A stretch of 64,000 nucleotides of DNA from Asterochloris sp. CNOR1 (Eukaryota > Chlorophyta > Trebouxiophyceae > Trebouxiales > Trebouxiaceae): positions 1,364,001-1,428,000 of the forward strand of contig OZ017758.1 in the NCBI GenBank assembly GCA_963969365.1, given 5' to 3'. The notes below the pieces were generated by a model. It did no database searches. It worked only from the letters and a program-made list of their open reading frames with translations, and had not been told where the DNA came from. The translations under genes were made by a program, and so were the position numbers. This document shows positions 11,790-23,000 of this stretch, in pieces. Positions within the stretch are counted from its first letter, which is position 1; every line of letters begins with the position of its first letter.

Positions 11790-14694
11790 ATGGCATCTGG
11801 CAGGCAGAACCCTGAAACCGAGGAGGTGCAGACTTCACCATGGCAGCCGTCAGGTATTGTGCTGGTTGACATGCCCTCATTGGTCTGACCTGACAGGGAT
11901 TGCCGCAGCTTGCTCACATCATGCAGGCAGAAAACCACACCACGAAACAAGAGCTCAGCCAGGCCATCTCAGCAGCTGCCGAAGGCCGTTCGGTACACCA
12001 CTGCAGAGTAAGCCTGCCCCGCTTTTGCCTGGCATTTCCTATGCTGCTGGCTTTCTGTGACTGCATGCTGACATGCTTCCAGCCTGACACCCTGCCACCC
12101 TCTCCATGCAGCCAGTGATCCCCACACGCCAGCCACAGCGCTGCAGCGATTCTGCATTTCTGTACCAGCCTCGAAAGGCAGCACAGGGGGGCCCAGGCGC
12201 TGTCTGTCAGTCACTTTTGCAGCAGAGCCTGCAGCACCAGCGTCTCCACACCCTGCAGTGGGTGCGCCAGCATCAGCCCAGGCTGTGCAGGCAGAGCTGG
12301 CACACCTCCAGGACCTGTGCATGGTGAGATGCGCATGCCAGACGCAGGTGTTGGGCGCCATCCCTACCTGCTCAAGGTGGAAGCCAGCAGCCCTGGTTGT
12401 TTGTGCCACCCAGGACAGGCTTGAGACATCAGCACCTGGTCAAGCTTGCAAGATCAGGCCTGAAAGCATGAGAGGGCCTGTTCTCCATGCACAGCAAGCA
12501 ATGTCCACTATGCACTGACATGTTGCAAGCAGGCTCCTGCAACAGTGCTATCCCCTGTGTCTGGCCTGAGAAGGTGCAGCCTGTGTTGCAGGCCAAAGAT
12601 GCTGAGCTGGATGCCCTGAGGGCTCGTCTGGGGCAGGTGGAGGGGCTGCAGGCAGCGGAGGATCAGCTGGCCAGCATGGCCAGTAAGGCTGCCGAGCTCA
12701 AGGTGGGGCAGCCAGCGCAGTCTTGCTGGACACCAATGCAGGTTGTGCAGAACCTGCTGGCCGCTGTGGCGTGCCGGGCTGCAAAGCTCAGGGCAGGGGC
12801 CAATGCCTGGACGTCCTGAATATGCCTTTAAGCACTGGCAGAACAGTGGCTCATGCTTGAAGGGATCGACATCTGCAAGGGCTGCTCGCAGCACACTTGC
12901 TGTTGCTTGTTGTTGGCAGGGCCGCTGCAGAGTTGTCAGCAAAGTTGCTGAGTGTAGAGTAGGGCCCCAGCTTCAAGTCAGCGCAAAGCATGTGCGTGCT
13001 GTTAGGGTGCCTGCTAGTGGTCCCAGCCAGTCCGCCTCCACTGCTGCAAAGAGCAGTATGCACAGCACTGTAGACAGCGACACAGTGGCACACAGTCTCA
13101 GCTTGACAGAGAGACCTGCGAGGAGCGTCTGCAAAGCTGCTTGTTGACTGTGCTCTGCAGGGCCCCAGCAGCCTGTCCTCAGCTGCAAGCAATGGAAGCA
13201 GGGCATGCAGCAGTTGCATGCACTGATTTGGAAGTGAGACGACCCTCCTGCTGCTTGCTGCAGGAGCTGCTGGCATCCAAGCATGAGGAGGCTGAGAAGG
13301 CCAGCAGGAAGCGGGACAGGCTGCACGCCATGCTGCAGGATCTGGGACTGCCCACCCTGGCACAGGTCGAGCAGCAGGTCAGGCCCAGCCCACTTGTGGA
13401 GCCTTGCCACTGTCCACACTGCTCAGGACTTCTGCTTGGTGCATACATCTTTACAACGTGCCAAGCAAGGCCTCTTGTCTGTCTTGTGATATCAAGTGAA
13501 GTGGCCTGCTGCCCTCTGGGGTCAGCTTAGCAAGCGTGGCTTTGGCCAGTCTGGGGCCTGCGTGGCAGCTCAGGCTATGCCTCCAGTGCAATAGGAGTTG
13601 CTTCCAAAGGCTGGGCAGCTGGCTGGTTCATTAAGCGGCAGGCAAGATGTGCCAAGGCAGCCTGCACTACAGCCATGCTGCAGCAACGCCTCATGCAGCA
13701 CATGCGCCTCAGCAATATCAGCCTGCTCGCAAGCAGAGCGGCCAGCCTTCTGCAGCCATTGAAAGTCTGCACCTGTGCAAGTCTGACTCTCATCGCCTTC
13801 ATGCAGCACCCCACACCTCATGCAGCCAATGTGCAGCAGTCACAGCGCCTCATGCACCATGCATCAGATCTGCGGCTAGCATCCACTCAAGGATCCCTGG
13901 GGTGCAGGCCACCTCCTGGGTGCTCAAGTCTCTGCAGGCGCTCAGCCTCAGCACAGTCAACTCCCCCGAGACGCCACCCAACCCCACCTCTGCCAGGCTG
14001 TCCAGCCTAACACCTGTCAGGTCCCCCTTCTACTTCAGCCCCCTGTCGTACCTGGCTGTGGGCTCAGATGACATCCTGCCCAGCAAATTTGTGGTCATTG
14101 TGGCTGGTGACACTCAAAGCAAGCTCACGTTTGTGGTGCACGATAAGGCTCTCTGGCTGGGGAAGGTGAGCCTGCATGCCTGCACTGACCACATGCTGCC
14201 TTGATGGCACCTCGCTCAGCCTTCAAACAAGTCAGTTGCTCAATGGCCTCGCACAGTGCTGAGTACTGACTGGAGGCAGGCTGCTGTGCCCAGGTAGTTA
14301 CTCTTCCTGCAGGTGATAGCAAAGGGAGAAGAAACTTTCCGGCTGTCCTATTACATGAGCAGCAGCGAAGGCAGCACCACCTTTGTCCCTGTGAGGGTTG
14401 TCTGATTTAAAGTCTGCAGCAGTCCTCAAGTACAATAGATGTGCCCTGCTGGGTTGATCTGGCATGAGCATGTATTCTGCCACGCAGGCCATGGATTTCA
14501 ATGGCTACCCTCTGTGTGAGACACACTGGCTAGAATCCAAGAACTCGCTGGCTGTGTTTGACAGGCTGCAAGGCAGTGCGCGCAGCCAAGGCGGCAGAAT
14601 ACCAGAAAGAGTCTTGAAGGTAGTTGGCAATAGATTGCAGGGCAAGGACTCGCCAAACCAGGAGGCACCAAGCAGTCATGATGCAGCAGTGTAA
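11790..14694 (+). CDS. Unrecognised coiled-coil protein with conserved-looking C-terminal domain
   Basis: I do not recognise this family. Exons: 11790-11853, 11897-12007, 12112-12323, 12592-12702, 13264-13377, about 13713-14165, 14313-14390, 14488-14694, giving 449 aa with all phases consistent. N-terminal 130 residues are Ala/Pro/Ser-rich and probably disordered. Residues 110-205 form a heptad-rich coiled coil (AELAHLQDL, AELDALRARLGQVEG, EEAEKASRKRDRLHAML). After a low-complexity stretch, the last 170 residues look folded and beta-rich: YFSPLSYLAVGSDDI, KFVVIVAGDTQSKLTFVVHD, KGEETFRLSYYM, MDFNGYPLCETHW. The start shares a 231-bp intergenic region with the divergent SMAP-domain gene. The start of the sixth exon is the least certain boundary. 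Confidence 0.65.
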
Positions 14695-14760
14695 ATGAGG
14701 GCGACACAATGAACTGCAATTCATGGATTCATTCAAGACTTGTTCAAGCTGGCAAATTAA

Positions 14761-17700
14761 TCAACCAGTGATGTTCTTGTTGAACTTGTCAATGCGCTTG
14801 ACGCGCCGTAGCCCGCTGTACACAAGGAAGCCAGAGACAGCAGAAGCAATAAATGGGACTGATGAAATGCCAACACGGCCGCTGAGAGCAAGCTGAGTAC
14901 CAATGTTCAAACAGGCGGCCACAGAGATGGACTGGATGGTCACCATCTGCATGCAACACACAGGTGTTAACACCAGTCAGCCTGAAAAATTTGTGCAGAG
15001 ATCAGCACCCAGAGCAGAGGCAGCATGGCACTGCAGCAGAACAGCTGCGCAGCAACATCACACAGCAGCTTGTGTGCCCTGTACAGGCCCTGCACACCAG
15101 CAGCAGGGGGCGTAGTGTGGACCAGCAGTGTCCTCACTCCCATTGAAGGCAATGCGCACACTTGACAGCCGCCCACAAGCCTGAAGTATGCTGAGAGATG
15201 AAGTGCCCACCTGCATGACGCTGGCGCGCTTGGCAGCCCGTTCCACCTCCAAAGCTCGTACCCTGAGCTTGGTGTCACCGGCCTCCAGGCTGTTCAGGGT
15301 GGCGCTGATGCGCTCTACGCGTCCGGGCATGGCCAGAGCGTCTGCCCCCACCTGAGTAGCCTGCTTGCGCACCTCATCCAGGGCAAAGGTGCGCTGTGCA
15401 GAGCCGTCCTGCAGGCAAAAACCCTCAGGGCTTATCCTGCCAGCCAGACAAATGTCTTCCTCCCTCAGGCACAGCCAGAGAGAACTGCTGCCAGCTATGC
15501 AGAAGGCCAAGTAGTGCATGTGCATGCTGAGAGAGCCTGGCTTTACAAAGTGCAAGGGAGCACCGCCCCGAGCCAGTGCCTGCAGCTTGCCCAGCAAGTA
15601 TGAGGGCTGCTGAGGAGACAGCAGAGGGACCAGGCAAAACCGCCTTCCCAGCCAGAGGAAGACTGTGCAAAGGCATCCTGCATGCGTCATCAATGCTTGA
15701 ATCAGGGAATGTGCCAAGCAGAACTGGTGTGTGCTGCAGGTAGCTGGGCTGTGGCAAGTGCACAAGAGCGCTGCACAGAGCTATGCTGCAGAAGGGCCGG
15801 CAGTTCATGGGCAGTGCTGTGCTGCAGAACAGATGAGGCTGGGCAATTGTTTTTGTCTCATGACAAGGAAGCGCCACACAGACAATGTGCATGCTCAAGA
15901 AGTGGCCAACAGCACTCTTCTGCAGGGCAATTAAGCCAGCACAGCAGTTGTGCTGTGAGGCAAAGCAAGGCCTGCACAAGCCACAAGTGGCCTTGAGCAG
16001 CCCCAACCTAAAGGCACTGTGCAGGCAGTGACCGCTAGCCAGGCTGCACAGAAAGAGCAGGCACCTGCAAAAGCCACTAGGCCAATATGCTACCCCAGGT
16101 TGATTCCTCTCAGCTATGCTGTGTGCCCACCTGAAGTTCCAAAAGCTGCTGCGCATAGGGTGTGGCCACTGCAGTGAATTTGTAATCGGGGTCTAACACC
16201 CGTCCAATGCCCTCCAGGGTGGAAAAAGCCCTCAGCACGAAGGTAAAGGTCGCTGGGAATCTGAAGGACATGGGCAGATTCGAGTTGTTGGGCAGCCAAC
16301 CAGGAGCTCAGGCCCCACACGTAATTTCTCTCTTCGCTGGTTGACAGATCAGCAGTATGCAGTCTCACCTGAAGGGCTGATCAAGAGCAACTGCAAAGAT
16401 GTCCTCCCCAATGGCTCCAATGGTCTCCTGCTCCTGGGTCTGCAAGGCAGGTTTGGCTGCTGGTGTCTCTCTGTTCTGAGCCTGGCATGGGCTCCCTGCT
16501 GGAACTGTGTGTGCATGCTGTGGATGCCACAGCACCCTGCAACAGCTGGCAGCTCTGCATAGGTCCAACGCACAACTCTGAGACCTCACCTGCCGCGCTA
16601 TGTTGGTCAGGAAGTAGGTGATGGCTCGCTTCAGGCTGAGGGTGTCCCCCTGGGCCACAATGATGCCCAGGGCTTGTAGGGCCACGATAACCCGACCAGC
16701 ATCCTTCTGGGCAACGCCATAGAACAGCTCTGCAGCAGGTGCCGTGCAAGGCGTGAAGGCCTGAAGCGGTCACAAGGTACAAGGCCGCGGGCAGGGTGGG
16801 GGCAGAGCAGGCTTTACCTAGCAAGCGCTCTTTTGTGGTGACCTGCAGCTGGCTCATCATGCCAAAGTCGTACCAGATGAGCTCTTCATTTGGTCCCACA
16901 GCAATGTTGCCCTGCACGCCAACATAAGCTCTCTCGTAACTCACTGCAGGTTTCTTCAGTGAGGGAAGCATCACGTCTGCTGCAGCAGCTGTGACTGCTG
17001 CACATCAGGTATATGGGCCGTGATGCGTGCGAGAGCAGGGCAAATGGCGAAGCAGCACCGCCCAGCGCGCATGCCCCACCGGGTGCGGATCAGAGTGAAG
17101 AAAGCCATGCTGCAGGATCTGCACGAGGTAAGCCTCCGTGGCACGCCGCGCCACAGCCGCGCCGTTCAAGCCTGACGCCTTCAGAGCTGCGACATTTGTG
17201 ATCTTGATGCCAGGCATGTAGGTCAGGGTGATCACGCGGGGGGAGGTCAGCTGCCAGTGCACTGTGGGAATTTTGACCAGAGGGTCGGGCCGAAAGTTGC
17301 GCTGAAATCGATTGGCATTCCTGCCTTCGTTAACGTAGTCGATCTCCTCGTACAGAATACGATTGTACTCCTGCCAGACTCCCCTGCAAGACAGGGAAGG
17401 GTCAAGAGGAAAAGGATGAGTAGAGCACAGGCATAGGCAGACCTTCATGCTGTAAGCAGGTGGGGCGAGGCGAGGGCAGACTGCCCTGCAAGGCAGAACA
17501 GGAGTGGGGAGAAGCTCTGCAGGGTGTGGGAGCCAAAGTATGCATGCAGGCAGATAATGCAGGAAGCAGGGCAGCAGCAGCACACAGGCCGGACACATGC
17601 ACGATGTTCCACTGGCCGTGCTTACTTGCAATGCACTGGCTGAGTACAACAGCTACACAGAGTGCGGGTGCATGGTGCTGGTGCCTGCACTACTTGTCAG

Positions 17701-19840
17701 ACTGGCTAGACACCTTGGGCAAATACAGGTTGCCAGAGCTTGGCACTCTGCCTTGCATATCACTGCGTTGCGCTTTACATGGGGCAGCTGGAAAGATTAC
17801 GAGCAACCATGACCTTTGTTCCAGGAATGCTTCCCAGGATCTGCCTTGACTCACACAAAGTCTGTGGTGGAGTCCTCCTTACGGTCCAACTGCTGGGCAA
17901 CAACCTTGAGATTTGCCAGGTCAATGTCAAACAGGGCTTTAAGCCCTGGCCGCTGTATCTTGACTACGACCTCCTCTCCAGAGTGAAGCACTGCCCGGTG
18001 TACCTGCAGGCACAGCCAGGTGTGTTCAGAGGCAGATTGCAGGAGCACACGCAGCTGCATGGGCGACTGAGCACGCTGTCAGCCCTGTGCCACTCGGACT
18101 GGGATACCAAGAGCTGCCAAGCAGGGCGGGGCTCCCAGCCTTGATGCCAGTGTTCAGCATGAATTGCTGCACAGCAACGGCTTGAGAGGGCACAACAGTA
18201 CCCAGGCACGAATGCGCCTGCAGTCGTCACCTGGCCCAGGCTTGCAGCGGCCAACGGGAGCTCCTCAAAACTCCTGTACAGCTGCGACACGGGCGCCCCA
18301 AACTCTGCCTCCACAATTGCGATGGCTTTCTTGGGGTTGAATGCCGGCACGCGGTCTTGCAGCCTTGACAGCTCCTCTGTGAAAGCTGCTGGGAAGAGGT
18401 CTGACCTGCTGGAGAAGAGCTGCCCAACCTGCAGCCAGAGAAGACCGATGCAGCACAGCAGTGTTGCCTGAGTCTGCACACAAAAGGCAAGGGATGGACA
18501 CAGGCGGCACAGCAGTGTTGCCTGGCTCAAGCCTTGTAGGCCTGGCAGCAAGTGTGTGCCCTGCCAATGTGGGATCAACTCCAAGCTGACCTTGATGAAT
18601 GTGGGCCCGAGCTGCAGCAACTGTTCCCTGCAGAAAGGCAGGCAAGGTAAGCATTGGCACAACTTGTATTGAGAGATTTGACAGCCAGCAGCCCTGCTGC
18701 CTGTGCGTGAAGACCCTGTGAGTAGCAAACCGGCAGGTGGCTTGCCTGCACCAGATTGCGGTAGATCGCTGCCTCTCGGCTTTCTTCACAGGGTTCATGC
18801 CGCCAGCATAACTCCACTTCTGGTCCAGCTGCCATAGCTTGAATCTGCAGGGGACGCAATACCCAGCGCTATCAAAGACACAGAAGCTGCTGCAAGGCGA
18901 TGGCATAGGGCAACTGCTGCCTTGAGGCATTGACATTCAGGTGCTCTGGGGTGCACCTAAGGGCCAGAATGAAGCTCCAGATGTCAATGGACCGCCTCGT
19001 CTTGTTGTAGGACTCGCGACTCCACCGATAGTTGTCATCAAAGCGGATCTCAACGGGGGCTGCAGTACAGGTGGCCATGTTGTACAGAGCCCTGTGGCAG
19101 CGCTCTGGGCACCAAGCAGTTCTGAGGGGCGGTGAATGCTGCTGTGCTGCACACTGCACTGGTCACTGCATCAAGGTCAGCTCACCATCGAAGTCGGATG
19201 CCAGCATGCCAGGGGCCCTGTTCCCGCTGAGGGGTGCTGTCAGAGCTGCACCTGATGACAAGGCCGCATCAGAGGCCTGGCTTGGAGGCGCCCTCTGCGC
19301 GGTGGCCAGCTGCGCCATCCTAGAGGATGCAGGGACAGTTGGGCCCATGCTGGCACCTGTTGTGATGTCTGTGCCAAGAGCCTGCTGGGTGGCTCGTCCT
19401 ATGCCTGATGTGGCAGCAGCAGCCTGCCGCGGCTTGGGGCCAGCTCCATTGCCTGTGCTAGGATGTGCAGGGGTGGCCCTGCCAGCAGCAGGCTCCCTCG
19501 TGCTGGCAGCACCATTGCTGCTGCGGCGCTCATTGAGAAGATCCTGCTGCTGCTGCTGGACGTGCTGCTGGGATGGGGAGCCTGGTGCTGGCCTGGCTTT
19601 CGTGCCAACTCTGCTGCTCTGAGCCTGTGACTGCCTGCTCATTTGCGCTCCATTCCCATTGCTGTTCCTGTCGTCCAGCCTGACAGGGCCTGGGGCTCCT
19701 GGCAGGTCCAGTGTACGCATCCTGACGCTGTTGCCATCTGTGTCCACAGAGGCGTGCACATCCGATCGCCTCCTCATGGAGGGAAAGCATCTTGCTGCAG
19801 CAGAAGGCCCCAGAAGCCTGCAAACAGACCTACATATCAT
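14761..19840 (-). CDS. ABC1K (ADCK/UbiB-family) atypical kinase, chloroplast type
   Basis: Thirteen exons sum to 788 codons: 19186-19840, 18957-19059, 18746-18844, 18591-18627, 18231-18428, 17855-18003, 17080-17383, 16818-16911, 16590-16729, 16369-16439, 16131-16260, 15211-15408, 14761-14946. ABC1K proteins are protein-kinase-like enzymes of prenyl-lipid and quinone homeostasis, in plants often at plastoglobules. Visible motifs: KVGQ near residue 298 (KxGQ motif), Ala-rich loop AAAS near 358, Lys in VVVKIQRPG near 379, catalytic loop HSDPHPGN near 510-517, and DFG at 530-532. Two hydrophobic helices lie in the last 60 residues. The first 218 residues are an Arg/Ser/Gln/Ala-rich leader that begins like a transit peptide (MICRSVCRLLGPSAAARC). 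The intron after IWCR uses a GC donor. Subfamily was not assigned. Confidence 0.93.
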
Positions 19841-20069
19841 GAAAAGTCAGCACACACACATGATTTTGCCCAGCTGGATGAGCTGCAGGCTGACCTCTGT
19901 TGGCAACCAGGACGTCCATGCAAGTGAGCTTTCATGCTTCCGAAGCCTCCCTTTTGCAGAACAGCTGTCAGAAGACGTGGGCGCTGGATGGTGCAGGTCA
20001 ACGCTGGTTGACATGTCATCTTAAACGAAGCGATTCGCTGTGTCCGGATTGTTTTTCATCCGGAGAGTG

Positions 20070-23000
20070 ATGGTCACGCAATCTGTTGTCCTCGAGGAAG
20101 GCATTGATGAGGACTATGAGCCCTCATCTGAAGGTACTCCCGATGCTGTAGCATGGAGAGCACAGCCCTATCTGAGAGCCCTCCTTCTCTGCTGCAGAGA
20201 TTGCTGAGTATGCAGCATGGCTGGGTCTGGACATGGACAAGGAACAGGTGCAGGCGAACACCAGCGTCTGCTGCAGCACGCCCAGCACAGCTTCGCAATG
20301 TATCTTCTGTTCTGCCCCTGCAGGACTTGCTCTGGATTGCACGGGAAGGCCTGAAGGCAAAGCTGCCCCCCGACTGGAAGCCATGGTGGGTGTTGCAGAC
20401 TGTCGCACATCTCTGAAGTGCCTGCTACACTCTCATGCACAAGCCTTTCAGCCTTGCCCTGTCACATAATCTTGCCCCACTGTCCTCTGCAGCCGCAGTC
20501 CAGAGGGTGATGTGTACTACTTTGACTTCGCCACAGGGCAAACCAGCTGGGATCACCCCTGCGACGACAAGTATAGGTGATGCTGTCCTCCAGCAAGAGC
20601 TGGCTACATCTGTCAAGCTGTGCAGGGGCTGCAGCTGCTGAGTGTGTGCGTGTCACCAGCCCTTCTCAGGCTACAGTGAGCCCGCTGTTCCATCCGTCAG
20701 GCTCTGGACAGCCGGATGCCTGCAGCTGCTGCCTGTGTGCATGCTGCCAGGCCTTGCTTCTCAGCCTAGAGCGGGTCAGCTGCTGTTTGTCAGGCTGTGC
20801 AGGGGCCAGCAGCAGCTGCCCGTGTGCATGCCGCCAGCCCTGGCCCCTGTGCTGTGCACCTGAGAAAAGGGAGGTAAATCTGCCTGTTTGCTGCAGGAAG
20901 CTGTATGCTGATGAGAAGGCCAAGCTGGATGCCAAACAGGCAGCAGCAAAGGCGGCTGCAATGGTTGGGCCCTTGGGAGCCGTCAGGCTGCTGGGAAGCA
21001 AACCTGTGAGCAATGACAGCACGGCTGGCAATCACAGACACGCTCAAGTAAGTGTTTTGCGGCACACTCCAATCCAAAAGGCTGTGTCCACCCACCTGCA
21101 GGTTCTTGGGGCAGCAGCTGTGGGAGCAGCCAAGGCTACACTGCCAGCACTTGACAGTGCTGTGCCCAGGGATGCCAAGTCAGCCACCAGCGCAGCCCCC
21201 AGCGCTGCTGCAGCTGTCCCACCCCTAGCGCTGGGCAGCCTGTCCGCCATGCCAGGCGGCTCTGCAGCACATCATGCAGGCGCAGGCAGCACGGCCGTGG
21301 GTCTCCTGCACGGAACTGGTGCTGGGGCTGAGGCAGCCACCAGCAGCAGCTCCTCTGGCAGCAGTCCCACGCTGAGCATGGATGGCGAGCCTGCAGGTGC
21401 CGTCCAAGCACTGCGTGGCCTCTGTTGCATGATCTGGTCAAGCTCTGCCACTTGATGCCTCCGGCAGCAGCTCCTGAGGCAGCAGCCTGATCTGGCTCTG
21501 CCATTTGCTGCCACCAGCAGCAGCTCCTGAGGCAGCAGCCCCGCCTTGAGTGTGCAGAGTGAAGCATGGAGGTGCATTCAGTCATTGCATGACTTGCTTG
21601 TAGGCTGGGGTCAGGGGGACTGAACATCAACCTGACCCGTTCTGTCTCGCATTGTGGCCAAGCAAGTGCCCGAGTGCATCTGCTCACCATGCTGGTCTGG
21701 TCTTTCGCATACCACCTTGGCCTTTGGCTGGATTTTGCAGTGCTGGCTCAGCAGAGGATACCTGTGCCCTGCAGGCGCCCCAGCACCAACTGCCACCGCT
21801 GCAGCGTCGACGATGCCAGCCCGTAGCTTGCCACCTGGCCCAGCACCTAATGCTACCCTCGGGACCTTTTACCATACCGGACCAGGAGCTGTGGTGTCAG
21901 GGGAGGGTCAGCAGGCACAAATGAGACTGGAGCACCAGCAGAGGCTGGATGCTTTGCACATTCAGCTGCGGGCTGAAGAGCAGGCTGTCAAGCAAGCCGC
22001 TGAGCAGGAGTCAAGGTGGGGAGCAGCTGCCGTGGACTGCTGGCAGAGAGTTCGAGCTGTGCTCAGTCTGCTGGCGAGGGTCCGAACTGCGCACAGTCTG
22101 CTGGCAGATGGTCTGAAACGTGCAAAGTCTGCTGGCGGATGCTCTAAGCCGTGCAAAGTCTGCCGGCAGATGGCCTCAAGGTCTGTGCAGTGTGCTGCCG
22201 CGGCGACTGGCAGATGAAGAGGTTAAGGACCTGCCTGCCCAGCAGGATCTGGCAGACATCGGCTGCTGTGTCCTCTGCGTTGGTGCTGCAGGCCTATCCC
22301 TGAGAGCGGGCAACCCTAGTGGAGCATATAATATCGACCTGTGTGGAGCATGCAGGCAGCGCCTGGATGAGTGCCTGTCCAGAAAATGAAATGCCAGAAG
22401 GGGCTCCTGTGCCCTGTGCACAAATGCTGCTGGCTTGGCCATCAGAGCAGCCCCCCTTTGTCCACCAAGATGGCATGTGCCTGCTGGATGCAGACAGCGA
22501 ACAATGGATTTGCAAAAGCAGCTGGCCCAGCAGGAGGCGGTGCTGCAGCAGCGTCTGGAGGCACTTCGTGCACAGCAGGCAGTGGAGGAGGCTGCCGTGC
22601 AGCGGGACGGCTCGGGGCGCCTGCAGGCAGCCCAGCAGCACGCAGACCAGCTGGTGGCTCAGGCACAGGTGGGGAGAGAGGTTCACATCCTTGGATAGCA
22701 ATCACGTAGAGCAAAGGCGAGGCCTGGCTCCTAAGTACTGGGGACTGCAACCCAGACTATAGACGTGATCAGCTCCTTCAGCAGGCGGAAGGCAGAGGAT
22801 CCTGCGCAGTCTGTGTGCTGGCTCACTGCGCCTGCTCTTGACCTGGCACGTGCTGGCGGCAGGCTGCTGGCGAGGCGCGCTGCGCAACGGGCCCAGGCGG
22901 CCGCTCAGGAGCGGCTGCGTGAGGGGCAAGCAGCTGTGGCGGCCCTGCAGCAGCAGGTGCAGCAGCAGAGGGCGGCGCTGGAGGCAGAGGTCGTCGTTCT

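Noticed and set aside
12743-12820. Possible extra exon resembling the preceding coiled-coil exon end
   Set aside because: Similarity to 12680-12710 is weak, and no donor keeps the frame into the next exon.
22200-22390. Plus-strand frame with CCVLC and CGACR that looks like a zinc motif
   Set aside because: It lies inside the CEP164 intron 22016-22493, whose flanking exons join in phase without it.
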